Shown: one piece after another, positions 50,361-59,313 of the stretch | Layout of the letters: every line of letters starts with the position of its first letter | How positions within the stretch are numbered: position 1 is the first letter of the stretch | From: Thermomicrobiales bacterium | Lineage (GTDB): Bacteria; Chloroflexota; Chloroflexia; Thermomicrobiales; CFX8 | Length of the DNA: 64,000 nt | Assembly (NCBI GenBank): GCA_037045155.1 | Contig: JBAOIG010000002.1 | Coordinates: 186,001 to 250,000, forward strand | Direction of reading: 5' to 3' | Program-made: the position numbers and the translations under genes | The notes under the pieces: generated by a model | Database searches by the model: none | Told to the model about the DNA's origin: nothing | Seen by the model: only the letters and a program-made list of their open reading frames with translations

Positions 50361-51602
50361 ATGACCGAGCGCATCGAGGTCGACCCGGCGGTCGTCGAAC
50401 ACTACCTGACAGCGCTGGCACAGTTCGGCGCATACGGCGAGACGGGCATCTGGCGGCTGGTCTACTCGCCGGAGTGGGTGGCGGCCCAGGAGCAGGTCCA
50501 GCAGTGGTGTCGCGAGATCGGGCTGACGGCCCGCATGGACGGCGCGGGCAATGTATGGGGCCGGATCGACGGGGCCGAGGGCGGCAAGTCGATCGTCACC
50601 GGCTCGCACATCGACTCGCAGGCGCCCGGCGGCCGGTTCGATGGCGCGCTCGGCGTCGTCGCCGCGCTGGCGGCGGTGCGGACGCTGGTCGAACGCTTCG
50701 GCCCGCCGAAGCGGCCGCTGGAGGTGCTGTCGTTCTGCGAGGAGGAATCCAGCCGTTTCGCCTCGACCAACTTCTGGGGCTCGCGGGCGATTACCGGCGT
50801 CATCGGGCCGGACGAGACAGAGACGGTCGTCGGCTTCGACGGCATCCCGATCGGCGAGGCGATGCGCGCCGTCGGTCTGGACCCCGACACGCTGCCCGGC
50901 GTCGAGCGCTATGACATCGACACGTTCATCGAGCTGCACATCGAGCAGGGACCGATCCTCGAGCAGGAGGGTCTGCCGGTCGGAATCGTCACCGCGATCA
51001 CCGGCCTGCGCCACTACGTCGTCGAGCTGACCGGCCGCTCCGACCACGCCGGCGCCCGGCCGATGGATACCCGTCGCGACCCGATGCCGGCCGCCGCCGA
51101 GATCATCACCGACGTCGTCACGACCGCGCTGCGTTTCGGCCGGCCGGCCGTCACCACCATCGGCAACATGCGCGTCGAGCCGAACCTGCCGGCGGCCGTG
51201 CCGGACAAGGTCACCTTCATGATCGACGCTCGTCATCCCGACCCGGAAGTGCGCCAGCGCCTGTTCGCCAAGCACGAGCGCACGATCGCGGAGGTCGCCG
51301 CCCGCCACGACATCGACGTGACATGGCGCGTCGTTGCCGACCACGATCCGGCCGTCTCCGACCCCGGCGTTGTTGCGACGTTGGAGGAGGCGGCGCGAAC
51401 GCAGGGCATCCCCTACCGGCTGATGCACAGCGGGGCCGGCCACGACACCCAGCGGATGGCGAAGAAGGCCAAGGTAGCGATGATCTTCGTCCAGAGCAAG
51501 GACGGCCGCAGCCACACCCCCGCCGAGTTCACCTCCATCGACCACGCCGTCCAGGGCATCAACGTCCTCACCGAAGCGCTGTATCGGTTAGCGTATGAGT
51601 AG
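50361..51602 (+). CDS. Zn-dependent M20 hydrolase, allantoate amidohydrolase/N-carbamoylase type
   Basis: A 413-residue amidase of the hydantoinase/carbamoylase branch of M20. TGSHIDSQAPGGRFDGALGV has the first His and the bridging Asp; CEEESSRFASTNFWGSR has the catalytic Glu; ELHIEQGPILE supplies the third His; DHAGARPMDTRRDP is in the dimerisation domain; MHSGAGHDTQ closes the site. It cleaves ureido groups such as those of allantoate or N-carbamoyl amino acids. The ATG at 50361 follows GGAGG. It is followed by the creatininase gene and likely works on related nitrogen compounds. Confidence 0.9.
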   Translation: MTERIEVDPAVVEHYLTALAQFGAYGETGIWRLVYSPEWVAAQEQVQQWCREIGLTARMDGAGNVWGRIDGAEGGKSIVTGSHIDSQAPGGRFDGALGVVAALAAVRTLVERFGPPKRPLEVLSFCEEESSRFASTNFWGSRAITGVIGPDETETVVGFDGIPIGEAMRAVGLDPDTLPGVERYDIDTFIELHIEQGPILEQEGLPVGIVTAITGLRHYVVELTGRSDHAGARPMDTRRDPMPAAAEIITDVVTTALRFGRPAVTTIGNMRVEPNLPAAVPDKVTFMIDARHPDPEVRQRLFAKHERTIAEVAARHDIDVTWRVVADHDPAVSDPGVVATLEEAARTQGIPYRLMHSGAGHDTQRMAKKAKVAMIFVQSKDGRSHTPAEFTSIDHAVQGINVLTEALYRLAYE

Positions 51603-51636
51603 GGATGAGGGACGAGGGAGACGAGCGCAATAAGGT

Positions 51637-51677
51637 CGTAGGGACAGGACCCGGCCTGTCCATCGCCCGCAGGCGAC
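51637..51677 (-). repeat. Single inverted copy of the 60.9-kb repeat core
   Basis: CGTAGGGACAGGACCCGGCC then TGTCCATCGCCCGCAGGCG. This is the complement of the core found three times in the 125-bp tandem repeats at 60863-61211 (there GGACAGGCCGGGTCCTGTCC and so on), with two base changes. It occupies the gap between the hydrolase and creatininase genes. Confidence 0.7.
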
Positions 51678-51718
51678 CACCCCGCGTAAGAGCTGAGATA
51701 CAGGAAGGTTAAGTCATT

Positions 51719-52507
51719 ATGACAACCAACAAGCCGACCCGCCCAACCACCCCCGAGGTCCGGCTGGAGCGCCTGACCGGCGGGCCGGTCGAGGCGGGCA
51801 AGTTCGACAAGGCGATCCTGGGCCTCGGCGCGACCGAGTACCACGGGCCACACCTGCCCTACGGCACCGACACCGTTGCCGCCGAGACCTGGGCCGAGGC
51901 GGTCGCCCGCGAGCTGGGCAACACCCTCGTCCTGCCGACACTGGCCTACGGCGTCAGCCACCACCACCTCGCCTGGCCGTGGACGCTCTCGCTGCGCCCC
52001 GACACACTCTCCAGCGTCATCGTCGATATCGGTGAGTCGCTGCTGCACAACGGCATCACCAAGCTCATCCTCGTCCCTGCCCACGATGGCAACCCCGCCC
52101 CGGCCGAAATGGCCGCGCGCCTGCTCAACCAGAAGCACGGCATGGCCGTCGCGCTTGTCGAGCGTGTCATCGGCAAGGCGAGGGAGATGCTGGCCGGCCA
52201 GTACGACATCGACGGCGACCACGCCGGCCGCACCGAGATGTCGATGGTCCTCTACGGCGCGCCCGAGACCGCCCGCCACGACCTCGCCACGACCGAGAAG
52301 ACGCAGTACGTCGACCTGCCGGTCCTGCTGGTCGACAGCTTCAAGGGCACTGTGCCGAAGGGCTTCTCCGGCGACGCCGCGGCCGGCTCTGCCGAAGAGG
52401 GCCAGGCGATGACCGAGGCTGTCGTCGCCATCCTCGTCCCCTTCCTCCGCGAGCTCGACGCGCGCGGCTGGAAGCGCGGCACCTGGATGAGCCGGATGGA
52501 GGATTGA
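51719..52507 (+). CDS. Creatininase family amidohydrolase
   Basis: A 262-residue metal-dependent amidase related to creatininase and to enzymes acting on formamides of riboflavin or F420 routes. GATEYHGPHLPYGTDT holds the Glu and His ligands, VPAHDGN the HxGN-like ligand site, and DGDHAGRTEMSM the DxHAGxxETS-type motif; the Thr-Glu-Met-Ser version is a small departure from the usual ETS. The start is ATG at 51719 after AGGAAGG. Its TGA overlaps the next ATG by one base. Confidence 0.88.
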   Translation: MTTNKPTRPTTPEVRLERLTGGPVEAGKFDKAILGLGATEYHGPHLPYGTDTVAAETWAEAVARELGNTLVLPTLAYGVSHHHLAWPWTLSLRPDTLSSVIVDIGESLLHNGITKLILVPAHDGNPAPAEMAARLLNQKHGMAVALVERVIGKAREMLAGQYDIDGDHAGRTEMSMVLYGAPETARHDLATTEKTQYVDLPVLLVDSFKGTVPKGFSGDAAAGSAEEGQAMTEAVVAILVPFLRELDARGWKRGTWMSRMED

Positions 52508-52860
52508 TGGGCGATAAGTCGCGGCGCAGGGAGCTGCGGGACCAATACCGGGAGACGCCGCCCGAGGCAGGTGTCTACCGGATCGTCAACCGGGTGACGG
52601 GCCGAGCGCTGCTCGGCTCATCCCCCAACCTGCCGAGTATCCGCAGCAAGCTCGACTTCGCCCGCTCGACCGGCTCGGCCGGCGTCTTCGACCACCGCCT
52701 CCGCGCCGACGTCGCCCGCTACGGCATCGCCGCCTTCGATCTGGAGGTCCTCGAAGTCCTGGACATCACGCCCGCGATGACCCGCGCCGACATCCTCAGC
52801 GACCTCGCCGCGCTCGAAGCGCTCGTCCGCGAGCAGCTGGACGAGGGGATGCTGTACTGA
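52507..52860 (+). CDS. GIY-YIG nuclease-family protein
   Basis: A 117-residue protein. GVYRIVNRVTGRALLGSSPNL matches the GIY-YIG start (GVY...LLGSS), and LRADVARYGIAAFDLEVLEV fits the following conserved segment with its Phe/Leu core. The YIG half is LLGSS rather than YIG, so catalytic ability is uncertain. This compact form is common in Actinobacteria and Chloroflexota as a stand-alone gene. It is coupled to the creatininase gene by a one-base overlap. Confidence 0.75.
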   Translation: MGDKSRRRELRDQYRETPPEAGVYRIVNRVTGRALLGSSPNLPSIRSKLDFARSTGSAGVFDHRLRADVARYGIAAFDLEVLEVLDITPAMTRADILSDLAALEALVREQLDEGMLY

Positions 52861-52910
52861 GCGGCCTGGCGGCGCCAACATGTCGGGCCGCCAGCCAACC
52901 CCGTCTCCTG

Positions 52911-54581
52911 TCAATCACTGTCCCGGGTATACCGGATATATGGATAGATACGGACATCAATCGACACGTCACGCCCGAGCGTATCAACCAGATGATCGGC
53001 GAGCACTGACGTCCGTGGAGGCTCATCAGTGCCAGTCAGTTCCACAATCACCTGATCGTGAGAGAACCTGATACTCATGATCTCCAGGTCTGTCCCGGCG
53101 GCCCATTCGGTCACCACGTCCTTGGCGACCGAGGCCTCGCGTGCGCTACTCCAGACCTGTCGTGACACCTGGACCAGCGGGATCGCGAGCAGAACCACCA
53201 TCAAGACAGAGACAGTCAAGCCAACCTTCACGCGACGAGGCAGCGCTCCACCGCCAAGACCGGGGAGGAATCCTGAGAGCACCAGGACCAGCGAGCCCGC
53301 TGCAAGGATCGCGGCGAGGTTAACCAGGAACAACAGGAATGCGCTGCCGACCAGATCGGGACGATTCTGCGCCATCATCATCCCGGCGGCGGCGAGTGGC
53401 GGCTCCAGCGACAGTCCGATCGCGACGCCTGGCAGCACGAGTGAGGACTCAGTATGAACCAGGCAGTAGATTCCGACTGCCCCAGCGACAAGTGCGATCA
53501 GCACGTCGGTCAGCCGTGGATCGGTAAAGTCGAGCAAGATAGCCGACGTCAGCCAGTGACCCGGGCTGATGCTGCTGACAAACCACGCCATCACGAAGAT
53601 GAAGCCGGTTGCTGCCATAACGAGCGCCAGTGTCTCAACCTGACGCCGCGGTCGCCCCGTTACGAGTGCCAGCGTCAGCCCCATGATCGGCGTCATCAGT
53701 GGCGCGACGATCACCCCGGCAACGACGACGACAGCCGAATTGCTTTGCAACCCAAGCACGACCAGGGCGATTGAGAGAGTCAGCAGAATAAAGAACCGGC
53801 GCAGATAGACGAAGCTCTCCGCGCCGCTGAAATAGACGGCAGCCTCCGAGCGGGTCAGCACCTCCGGCTCGGCACGCATTCGCCAACGATCGTCCATCAA
53901 TCGTTGCAGCCGTGCCAGGGGCGCGCCGACCCGGCTGCGCTGCGAACTGGCTCCAGTGCCCGACGATGACACACCTGCCGGCAACCCGAAAGTATCATCA
54001 ACACGCAGCAGGACCGATATTTGCGCGCAGAGAACGCCGACGCTTAGCGCAATCGCCGTGGTGAGAAGAATGCGGAATACGAGGCCGCTCGCGCCGCTGA
54101 GATGCAGGCCTGGCAGCCAGCTTGCCATCACCGCAGCGATACCGACGACGATCGTCGCCCAGACACTGCCGACGATGACACCGAGACCGAGCCCCCAACG
54201 CAGCCAGCCAACCCCATCGAGCGATTCGAGCGGAGGGTCGATGCTCCCCGCCACACGTGCCTTCAGCGTGCGACGAAGGACAATTGGCCCCTGAACAATC
54301 GGCATGAGGAATGCCGGAGGAACGTAGAGCTGGATGAACGACGCGCTATCGACCCCATACCAGGAGATGCTGCTGCCGCGTATTCCCACTGTGTACAGAT
54401 AGTGGATCGTCGCAATGACCAGGGCCGAGGCGAGCGCAGACGGCACGGTGTAACGCAACGCAAAGCGCGCCAGACGAAGCTGGTCCTCACTCATATAGAC
54501 TTCGTCAGGCGCCGCGTTATCGCCTGACGTGTTGTCAGGATCTGCTATGTCTTCTATCAATGCGGGATCGTTCGATGTCAT
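52911..54581 (-). CDS. DUF389 membrane protein with additional N-terminal membrane domain
   Basis: A 556-residue protein. The DUF389 core (about residues 245-470) shows VVAGVIVAPLMTPIMGLTLALVTGR and the following helices (key part APLMTPIMGL). Before it are about 200 residues with four more helices and GLGLGVIVGSVWATIVVGIA, which do not belong to the usual DUF389. A soluble C-terminal domain follows, DLEIMSIRFSHDQVIVELTG. The function of DUF389 is unknown. The ATG at 54581 is the first in frame. It is a lone gene. Confidence 0.82.
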   Translation of the reverse strand: MTSNDPALIEDIADPDNTSGDNAAPDEVYMSEDQLRLARFALRYTVPSALASALVIATIHYLYTVGIRGSSISWYGVDSASFIQLYVPPAFLMPIVQGPIVLRRTLKARVAGSIDPPLESLDGVGWLRWGLGLGVIVGSVWATIVVGIAAVMASWLPGLHLSGASGLVFRILLTTAIALSVGVLCAQISVLLRVDDTFGLPAGVSSSGTGASSQRSRVGAPLARLQRLMDDRWRMRAEPEVLTRSEAAVYFSGAESFVYLRRFFILLTLSIALVVLGLQSNSAVVVVAGVIVAPLMTPIMGLTLALVTGRPRRQVETLALVMAATGFIFVMAWFVSSISPGHWLTSAILLDFTDPRLTDVLIALVAGAVGIYCLVHTESSLVLPGVAIGLSLEPPLAAAGMMMAQNRPDLVGSAFLLFLVNLAAILAAGSLVLVLSGFLPGLGGGALPRRVKVGLTVSVLMVVLLAIPLVQVSRQVWSSAREASVAKDVVTEWAAGTDLEIMSIRFSHDQVIVELTGTDEPPRTSVLADHLVDTLGRDVSIDVRIYPYIRYTRDSD

Positions 54582-54904
54582 TGCATTTGTGATTCCGGCT
54601 CATTGCAACTCGTGCCCATGCCCGGCCAATTTCGCTGGCAGTACTACAATCGCGAACCGGCTCAGTCGGTCCGCCAACGCCATGCGAATCTGACCGCTCC
54701 ACGGCCGCATCCCAGCGCGCCGACCCTCTTGGTCAGCCTGTCAAATAAGGTTGTGGCAATTGTACGGTGTGAGGGACGGGGCGGCCTGTCGAGCGTTGGC
54801 CCGTGCCCCCGGTCGTGACTTCCAGCACCGCTAACTCAGGAATGAACCAATCGCAACGGGCGCGACAAGCGGGCTGGCGATGTGGCCGCAGACGGCGCCG
54901 GGCG
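54582..54904. other. Gap between DUF389 and hicB
   Basis: About 320 bp with no gene, repeat or RNA that I can support. It should include the promoter of the DUF389 gene (minus strand), which I cannot pinpoint. Confidence 0.45.
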
Positions 54905-55147
54905 TCAACGAACGGTGAGACTCCGCACCTCGGCCGGGTGATCCTCAACCGGAATAGGAAGATGCCGGGCGATGAGGGCTTCCAGATGCCCTGAGATAGC
55001 ATCCTCAGCCATCTCAAAAGCTTCGTCAGCAGTCGTGCCAAACGTCATGATCCCTAACGTCGGCACGTTGGCCAGCCAGGTCTCGCTCTCCGCGTCCCAT
55101 GTCACGATTACGCTGTAGCGGCGGGGTGGTAGTAACGTGGTGTTCAT
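54905..55147 (-). CDS. hicB: HicB-type antitoxin
   Basis: An 80-residue protein of the HicB/RNase-H-like fold: YSVIVTWDAESETWLANVPTL is the usual opening, and FGTTADEAFEMAEDAISGHLEAL is the conserved helix. It lacks a separate DNA-binding tail, so it is the short form. It overlaps hicA by four bases. It binds and blocks the HicA ribonuclease. Confidence 0.88.
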   Translation of the reverse strand: MNTTLLPPRRYSVIVTWDAESETWLANVPTLGIMTFGTTADEAFEMAEDAISGHLEALIARHLPIPVEDHPAEVRSLTVR

Positions 55148-55407
55148 AGCAAGTTCCTGAACTCCTCTTCGGTCAGATTCGCTTGCTTGAGGATCGAGCG
55201 GACAACTAGCAGGGGAACGTCGCGACCTGAATGTACCGGGATGGTGACAATTCCCGGCTTGTAATCATGAGAAAAATGCTGGTGGCTACCACGGGTTCGC
55301 TCCAGATGCCACCCGTCGCGACGTAATGCCCGGATGAGCTCCCGAGCAGTTAATTGTGGAAGTTTATCACCGGCCAGTGGGGGCCACCTTTGTGACAGCT
55401 CTCTCAT
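55144..55407 (-). CDS. hicA: HicA-type mRNA interferase toxin
   Basis: An 87-residue toxin with the dsRBD-like HicA fold: LTARELIRALRRDGWHLERTRGSHQHFSHDY (key part TRGSHQHFSH), the His of GSHQHF being catalytic, then VTIPVHSGRDVPLLVVRSILKQA. The order hicA then hicB with a four-base overlap is the classic one. Met13 of the longest frame (55407) is taken as start, giving a longer N-terminus than most HicA. The local DNA is more AT-rich, suggesting transfer. It lies 36 bp downstream of the end of nrdJ. Confidence 0.87.
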   Translation of the reverse strand: MRELSQRWPPLAGDKLPQLTARELIRALRRDGWHLERTRGSHQHFSHDYKPGIVTIPVHSGRDVPLLVVRSILKQANLTEEEFRNLL

Positions 55408-55478
55408 CACGTCGTGGGGTTCCGATGCTGGGCTAGCCCTCACACGAGGACCAGCCCAGCATCGTGGCGTGCTTCAGG

Positions 55479-58400
55479 CTACGAACAGCCCAGGCTGTTG
55501 CCGCAGTTGAGGCACTTGTAGCAAGCGCCGTTGCGGACGGTGATGTGGCCGCAGACGTCGCAGAAGGGGGCGTCGCCCATCATGCCGGCCAGTTGCTGGC
55601 TAACGCCGCCGTCGAGCACTGGCGCGGTCTCGGTGGCGATGCTGGCCTGCGGCGCGGCGGCGGCCGGCTGGGACTCGGCCTTCGGCGCGGCGTGGCTGCC
55701 GTTCTTGTGGCCGTTGCCGTTGCCGTTCGTCAGCGTCATTCCGCCGTTGGCCGGCGCGGGGGCTGGCGACGTCGGCGCGGGCGTCGGGGCGGCGGACGAC
55801 TTGACCTCCGGCGGCAGCATCTCGCCGAAGTTCGTCGCCGATTCCTGCGGTGGGATCTGGACGAGGTCGGTCCGGCCAAGATACTCCAGCCCGAGGACGC
55901 GGAAGACGTAGTCGATGATGCTCGTCGCCATCTTGATATTCGGGTGGCCGTCGACCATGCCCTGCGGCTCGAAGCGCGTGAAGGTGAAGGTGTCGACGAA
56001 CTCCTGCAGCGGCACGCCGTATTGCAGACCCTTCGAGACGGCGATGGCGAAGCAGTTCATCAACGAGCGCATCGCTGCGCCCTCCTTGTGGAGGTCGACG
56101 AAGATCTCGCCGAGCTGCCCGTCGTCGTACTCGCCGGTGCGCAGGTAGATCTTGTGGCTGGCGACGCGCGCCTCCTGGGTGAAGCCGCCGCGCTTGGCCG
56201 GCAGGGTTCGGCGTGTCGGGCGGAAGCCGGTCGTGACGGTGCGTGGCACGCCACCCTGCGCCGGGTCGATCTGCCCGATAACCTTACGCATCTCTGCCAG
56301 CTCGGTTTTCAGCCGGGCGATCTCCGCCTTCTGCTCGTCGGCTGCCGCGTCTTCCTTCTTGTCTGACGTGCTGGAGAGCGGTTGCGAGAGCTTCGAGCCG
56401 TCGCGGTAGAGCGCCATCGCCTTGATGCCAAGCCGCCAGGATTCGTGGTAGGCGTTCTCGATGTCGCGGATCGTCGCCTCGTTGGGCATGTTGATCGTCT
56501 TCGAGATCGCGCCGGAGAGGAACGGCTGTGCGGCGGCCATCATCCGGACGTGGCCCATGTAGTGGATAAAGCGCTGGCCGTGCTTGCCGCAGCGGTTGGC
56601 GCAGTCGAAGATCTGAAGATGCTTATCCTTCAGGTATGGCGCGCCCTCGACCGTCTGCATGCCGCAGATGGCGTCGTTGGCCTCGTCGATCTGCTGCTGG
56701 CTGAAGCCGATTGCCCGCAGCAGGTTGAAGCCGGGCTTCGACCATTGCTCCTTCGTCAGCCCCAGCCGGCCGAGCGCATCCTCGCCGAGGGTCCAGACGT
56801 TGAAGGCGAACGGCAGCTCGAACACCCCCGGCAGCGCCTTCTCGACCTTGGCGATGTCTTCCGCGTTGAGCCCCTTGGCCGCCAGCGACTCGCGGTTGAT
56901 GTGCGGCGCGCCGTCGAGGGTGAGCGTGCCGAGGACATAGCGCATGATGTCGTCGATCTGCGCCTTCGGATAGCCAAGATTCTCGAGCGCCGGCGCGACT
57001 GACTGGTTGGCGATCTTGAAATAACCACCGCCGGCCAGCTTCTTGAACTTCACCAGCGCGAAGTCTGGCTCGACGCCGGTCGTGTCGCAATCCATCAGCA
57101 GCCCGATCGTGCCGGTCGGGGCCAGCAGCGTCGTCTGGGCGTTGCGGAAGCCGTGCTCGGCCCCGAGCAGCAGCGCGCGATCCCAGGCATGGCGGGCGGC
57201 TTTCAGCAGGTCGTCCGGGCAGAACTCCGGGTTGATCGCCACCGGCAGGACCGAGAGCAACTCGTAGTCGCTGGCCGGCGCATTCCAGGCCGCGCGACGG
57301 TGGTTGCGGATGACCCGCAGCATGTGTTCGCGGTTCTCGGCATAGCCGGGGAACGGGCCGAGCTCGCGCGCCATCTCGGACGAGACGGCGTAGGACTCGC
57401 CGGTCATGATCGCAGTCAGCGCCGCCGAGATCGTGCGGCCCTCCTCCGAGTCGTACGGCAGGCCCATCGTCATCAGCAGCGAGCCGAGGTTGGCGTAACC
57501 GAGGCCCAGCGTGCGGAAGATGTACGACAGCCGGGCGATCTCGGCGCTGGGGAACTGGGCCATCAGCACGCTGATCTCCAGCACGATCGTCCAGAGTCGG
57601 ATGGCGTGCCGGTAGTCGTCGAGGCGGAACGTATTGGTCTTGGTGTCGTAGAACGTCATCAGGTTCAGCGAGGCGAGATTGCAGGCCGTGTCGTCGAGGA
57701 ACAGATACTCGGAGCACGGGTTGGACGCGTTGATTCGGCCCGATGCCAGGCTGGTGTGCCAGTCGTTGATCGTCGTGTCGAACTGCACGCCCGGGTCGGC
57801 GCAGGCCCAGGCCGCCTCGCCCACCTGCCGCCACAGGTCGCGGGCCTTGACCGTGCGCGCCACTTTGCCATTTGTGCGCCAGGTCAGGTTCCAGTCACCG
57901 TCGTTCTGGACTGCCTTCATGAACTCCGAGGTGACGCGGACGGAGTTGTTCGAGTTCTGGCCAGAGACAGTCGCGTAAGCGTCGCCGTTGAAGTCGCTGG
58001 AGTACCCGGCCGCAATCAGCGCGGCGACCTTCTTCTCCTCCTCGACCTTCCAGTTGATGAACGTCTCGATATCCGGGTGATCCATGTTGAGGACGACCAT
58101 CTTGGCCGCTCGGCGGGTCGTGCCGCCCGACTTGATCGCGCCGGCCGCCCGGTCGAACACCTTCAGGAAGCTCATCAGGCCCGACGACGTGCCGCCGCCA
58201 GAGAGCGGCTCCCCCTCGCCGCGCAGCTTCGAGAAGTTCGAGCCGGTGCCGGAGCCGTATTTGAACACGCGCGCCTCGCGGGTGGCCAGATCGAAGATGC
58301 CGCCATCGGAGACGAGGTCGTCGTCGACCGACTGGATGAAGCAGGCGTGCGGGGTCGGGCGCGAGTATGCGTCGGCGGACTCGCGCAACTCGCCGCTGAG

Positions 58401-58973
58401 CGCGTCGACGTAGAAGTGGCCCTGGCCCGGGCCGGTGATGCCATAGGACCAGTTCAGGCCGGTGTTGAACCACTGCGGCGAATTGGGCGCGGCCATCTGG
58501 TGGACGAGCATGTAGCGCAGCTCGTCCTCGAACGCGGCGGCGTCGGCCTCGCCGGCGAAGTAGCCATGCTGCTCGGCCCACCAGCGCCACGTGCCGGCCA
58601 GCCGGTCGATAACCTGCTTCGCAGAGCGCTCTGGCCCGAGCTGCGGCGATCCGTCGTCGTTCAACAACGGGTTGCCCTGCGCATCGCGCTGCGGGACGCC
58701 GGCCTTGCGGAAGTACTTGGAGACCATGATATCGGTCGCGATCTGCGACCAGTTGGCCGGGATCTCGGCGTCCTCCATCTCGAAGACGACCGAGCCGTCC
58801 GTATTGGCGATGCGCGAGGTGCGCCTGGCCCACTCGATGCTGTCGTAGGGGTTGGCCCCGGTAGTGGTGAAGCGCCGCTCGACACGCAACCCGGCGCCCT
58901 TGCGCTCGTGGGCAGTTGGGCGAACCAGTGCGTAGACGCGAGTGTTAGCCAGACGAGTCGAGTCAACCACCAT
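55479..58973 (-). CDS. nrdJ: Adenosylcobalamin-dependent ribonucleotide reductase, class II
   Basis: A 1164-residue enzyme reducing ribonucleotides to deoxyribonucleotides with a radical drawn from adenosylcobalamin. NPCSEYLFLDDTACNLASLNL (key part NPCSEYL, near residue 417) is the substrate-site loop. GTGSNFSKLRGEGEPLSGGG and YSSDFNG are further conserved parts. A zinc-ribbon tail, CDVC-x10-CYKC-x2-C, carries the redox cysteines that pass electrons from thioredoxin. The length is usual for bacterial NrdJ; I see no intein. The ATG at 58973 follows GAGGAG. The cofactor is made by the PduO-type enzyme at 562. Confidence 0.96.
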   Translation of the reverse strand: MVVDSTRLANTRVYALVRPTAHERKGAGLRVERRFTTTGANPYDSIEWARRTSRIANTDGSVVFEMEDAEIPANWSQIATDIMVSKYFRKAGVPQRDAQGNPLLNDDGSPQLGPERSAKQVIDRLAGTWRWWAEQHGYFAGEADAAAFEDELRYMLVHQMAAPNSPQWFNTGLNWSYGITGPGQGHFYVDALSGELRESADAYSRPTPHACFIQSVDDDLVSDGGIFDLATREARVFKYGSGTGSNFSKLRGEGEPLSGGGTSSGLMSFLKVFDRAAGAIKSGGTTRRAAKMVVLNMDHPDIETFINWKVEEEKKVAALIAAGYSSDFNGDAYATVSGQNSNNSVRVTSEFMKAVQNDGDWNLTWRTNGKVARTVKARDLWRQVGEAAWACADPGVQFDTTINDWHTSLASGRINASNPCSEYLFLDDTACNLASLNLMTFYDTKTNTFRLDDYRHAIRLWTIVLEISVLMAQFPSAEIARLSYIFRTLGLGYANLGSLLMTMGLPYDSEEGRTISAALTAIMTGESYAVSSEMARELGPFPGYAENREHMLRVIRNHRRAAWNAPASDYELLSVLPVAINPEFCPDDLLKAARHAWDRALLLGAEHGFRNAQTTLLAPTGTIGLLMDCDTTGVEPDFALVKFKKLAGGGYFKIANQSVAPALENLGYPKAQIDDIMRYVLGTLTLDGAPHINRESLAAKGLNAEDIAKVEKALPGVFELPFAFNVWTLGEDALGRLGLTKEQWSKPGFNLLRAIGFSQQQIDEANDAICGMQTVEGAPYLKDKHLQIFDCANRCGKHGQRFIHYMGHVRMMAAAQPFLSGAISKTINMPNEATIRDIENAYHESWRLGIKAMALYRDGSKLSQPLSSTSDKKEDAAADEQKAEIARLKTELAEMRKVIGQIDPAQGGVPRTVTTGFRPTRRTLPAKRGGFTQEARVASHKIYLRTGEYDDGQLGEIFVDLHKEGAAMRSLMNCFAIAVSKGLQYGVPLQEFVDTFTFTRFEPQGMVDGHPNIKMATSIIDYVFRVLGLEYLGRTDLVQIPPQESATNFGEMLPPEVKSSAAPTPAPTSPAPAPANGGMTLTNGNGNGHKNGSHAAPKAESQPAAAAPQASIATETAPVLDGGVSQQLAGMMGDAPFCDVCGHITVRNGACYKCLNCGNSLGCS

Positions 58974-59185
58974 GAACGATCTCCTCACAACTGGCGCGCA
59001 ACCTGCCGGGCGCCACCGCTAGCGTCGCGTCGCATTCGCGCGACGACCGGGAACCGAATCTGCCTTGATCAGGGGGAGCGCCAACTCTGGCAAGAAACCG
59101 CTCGCCTCGCGCCACGCCTCCCGGCCGGCCGCAACGTCGGAGTGTCCCCCGGGAATCGCCACGCAGCTCGCGCGATCCATTCGCG

Positions 59186-59233
59186 ATAGCATATCTGGTA
59201 GAGCGCGACCCACGCCACCGCAAGATGTAGTGT
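59186..59233 (-). promoter_or_regulatory. Possible tandem NrdR boxes in the nrdJ leader
   Basis: CCGCAAGATGTAGTGT (59218-59233) is near the pattern ACACAAGATGTAGTGT, an NrdR-box form, and ATAGCATATCTGGTAG (59186-59201) is a weaker match. The two 16-mers have their centres 32 bp apart, the three-turn spacing usual for NrdR box pairs. NrdR represses ribonucleotide reductase genes. They lie about 210-260 bp before the nrdJ start codon. Confidence 0.4.
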
Positions 59234-59283
59234 ACAACCGCCCGCGCCGCCCGTAAAGACGTGACACGGAGTCATCGCCCATC

Positions 59284-59313
59284 AGAGTGTACGTACACTC
59301 TATCCACTTCCAA
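59284..59313 (-). promoter_or_regulatory. nrdJ promoter with 18-bp palindromic operator
   Basis: On the minus strand: TTGGAA (59308-59313), 16-bp spacer, TACACT (59286-59291). The 18-bp perfect palindrome AGAGTGTACGTACACTCT (59284-59301) covers the -10 box. Its core TGTACGTACA is also at 27766 and 27789, and at 27766 it stands in the same register to a -10 box with the same 16-bp spacer. It is 310 bp before the nrdJ start. Apart from this and the NrdR-like boxes I see nothing else in the gap 58974-59438. Confidence 0.65.

Noticed and set aside
57153..59189. Long plus-strand open frame antisense to nrdJ
   Set aside because: It mirrors the nrdJ codons, shows no domain and has no ribosome site.
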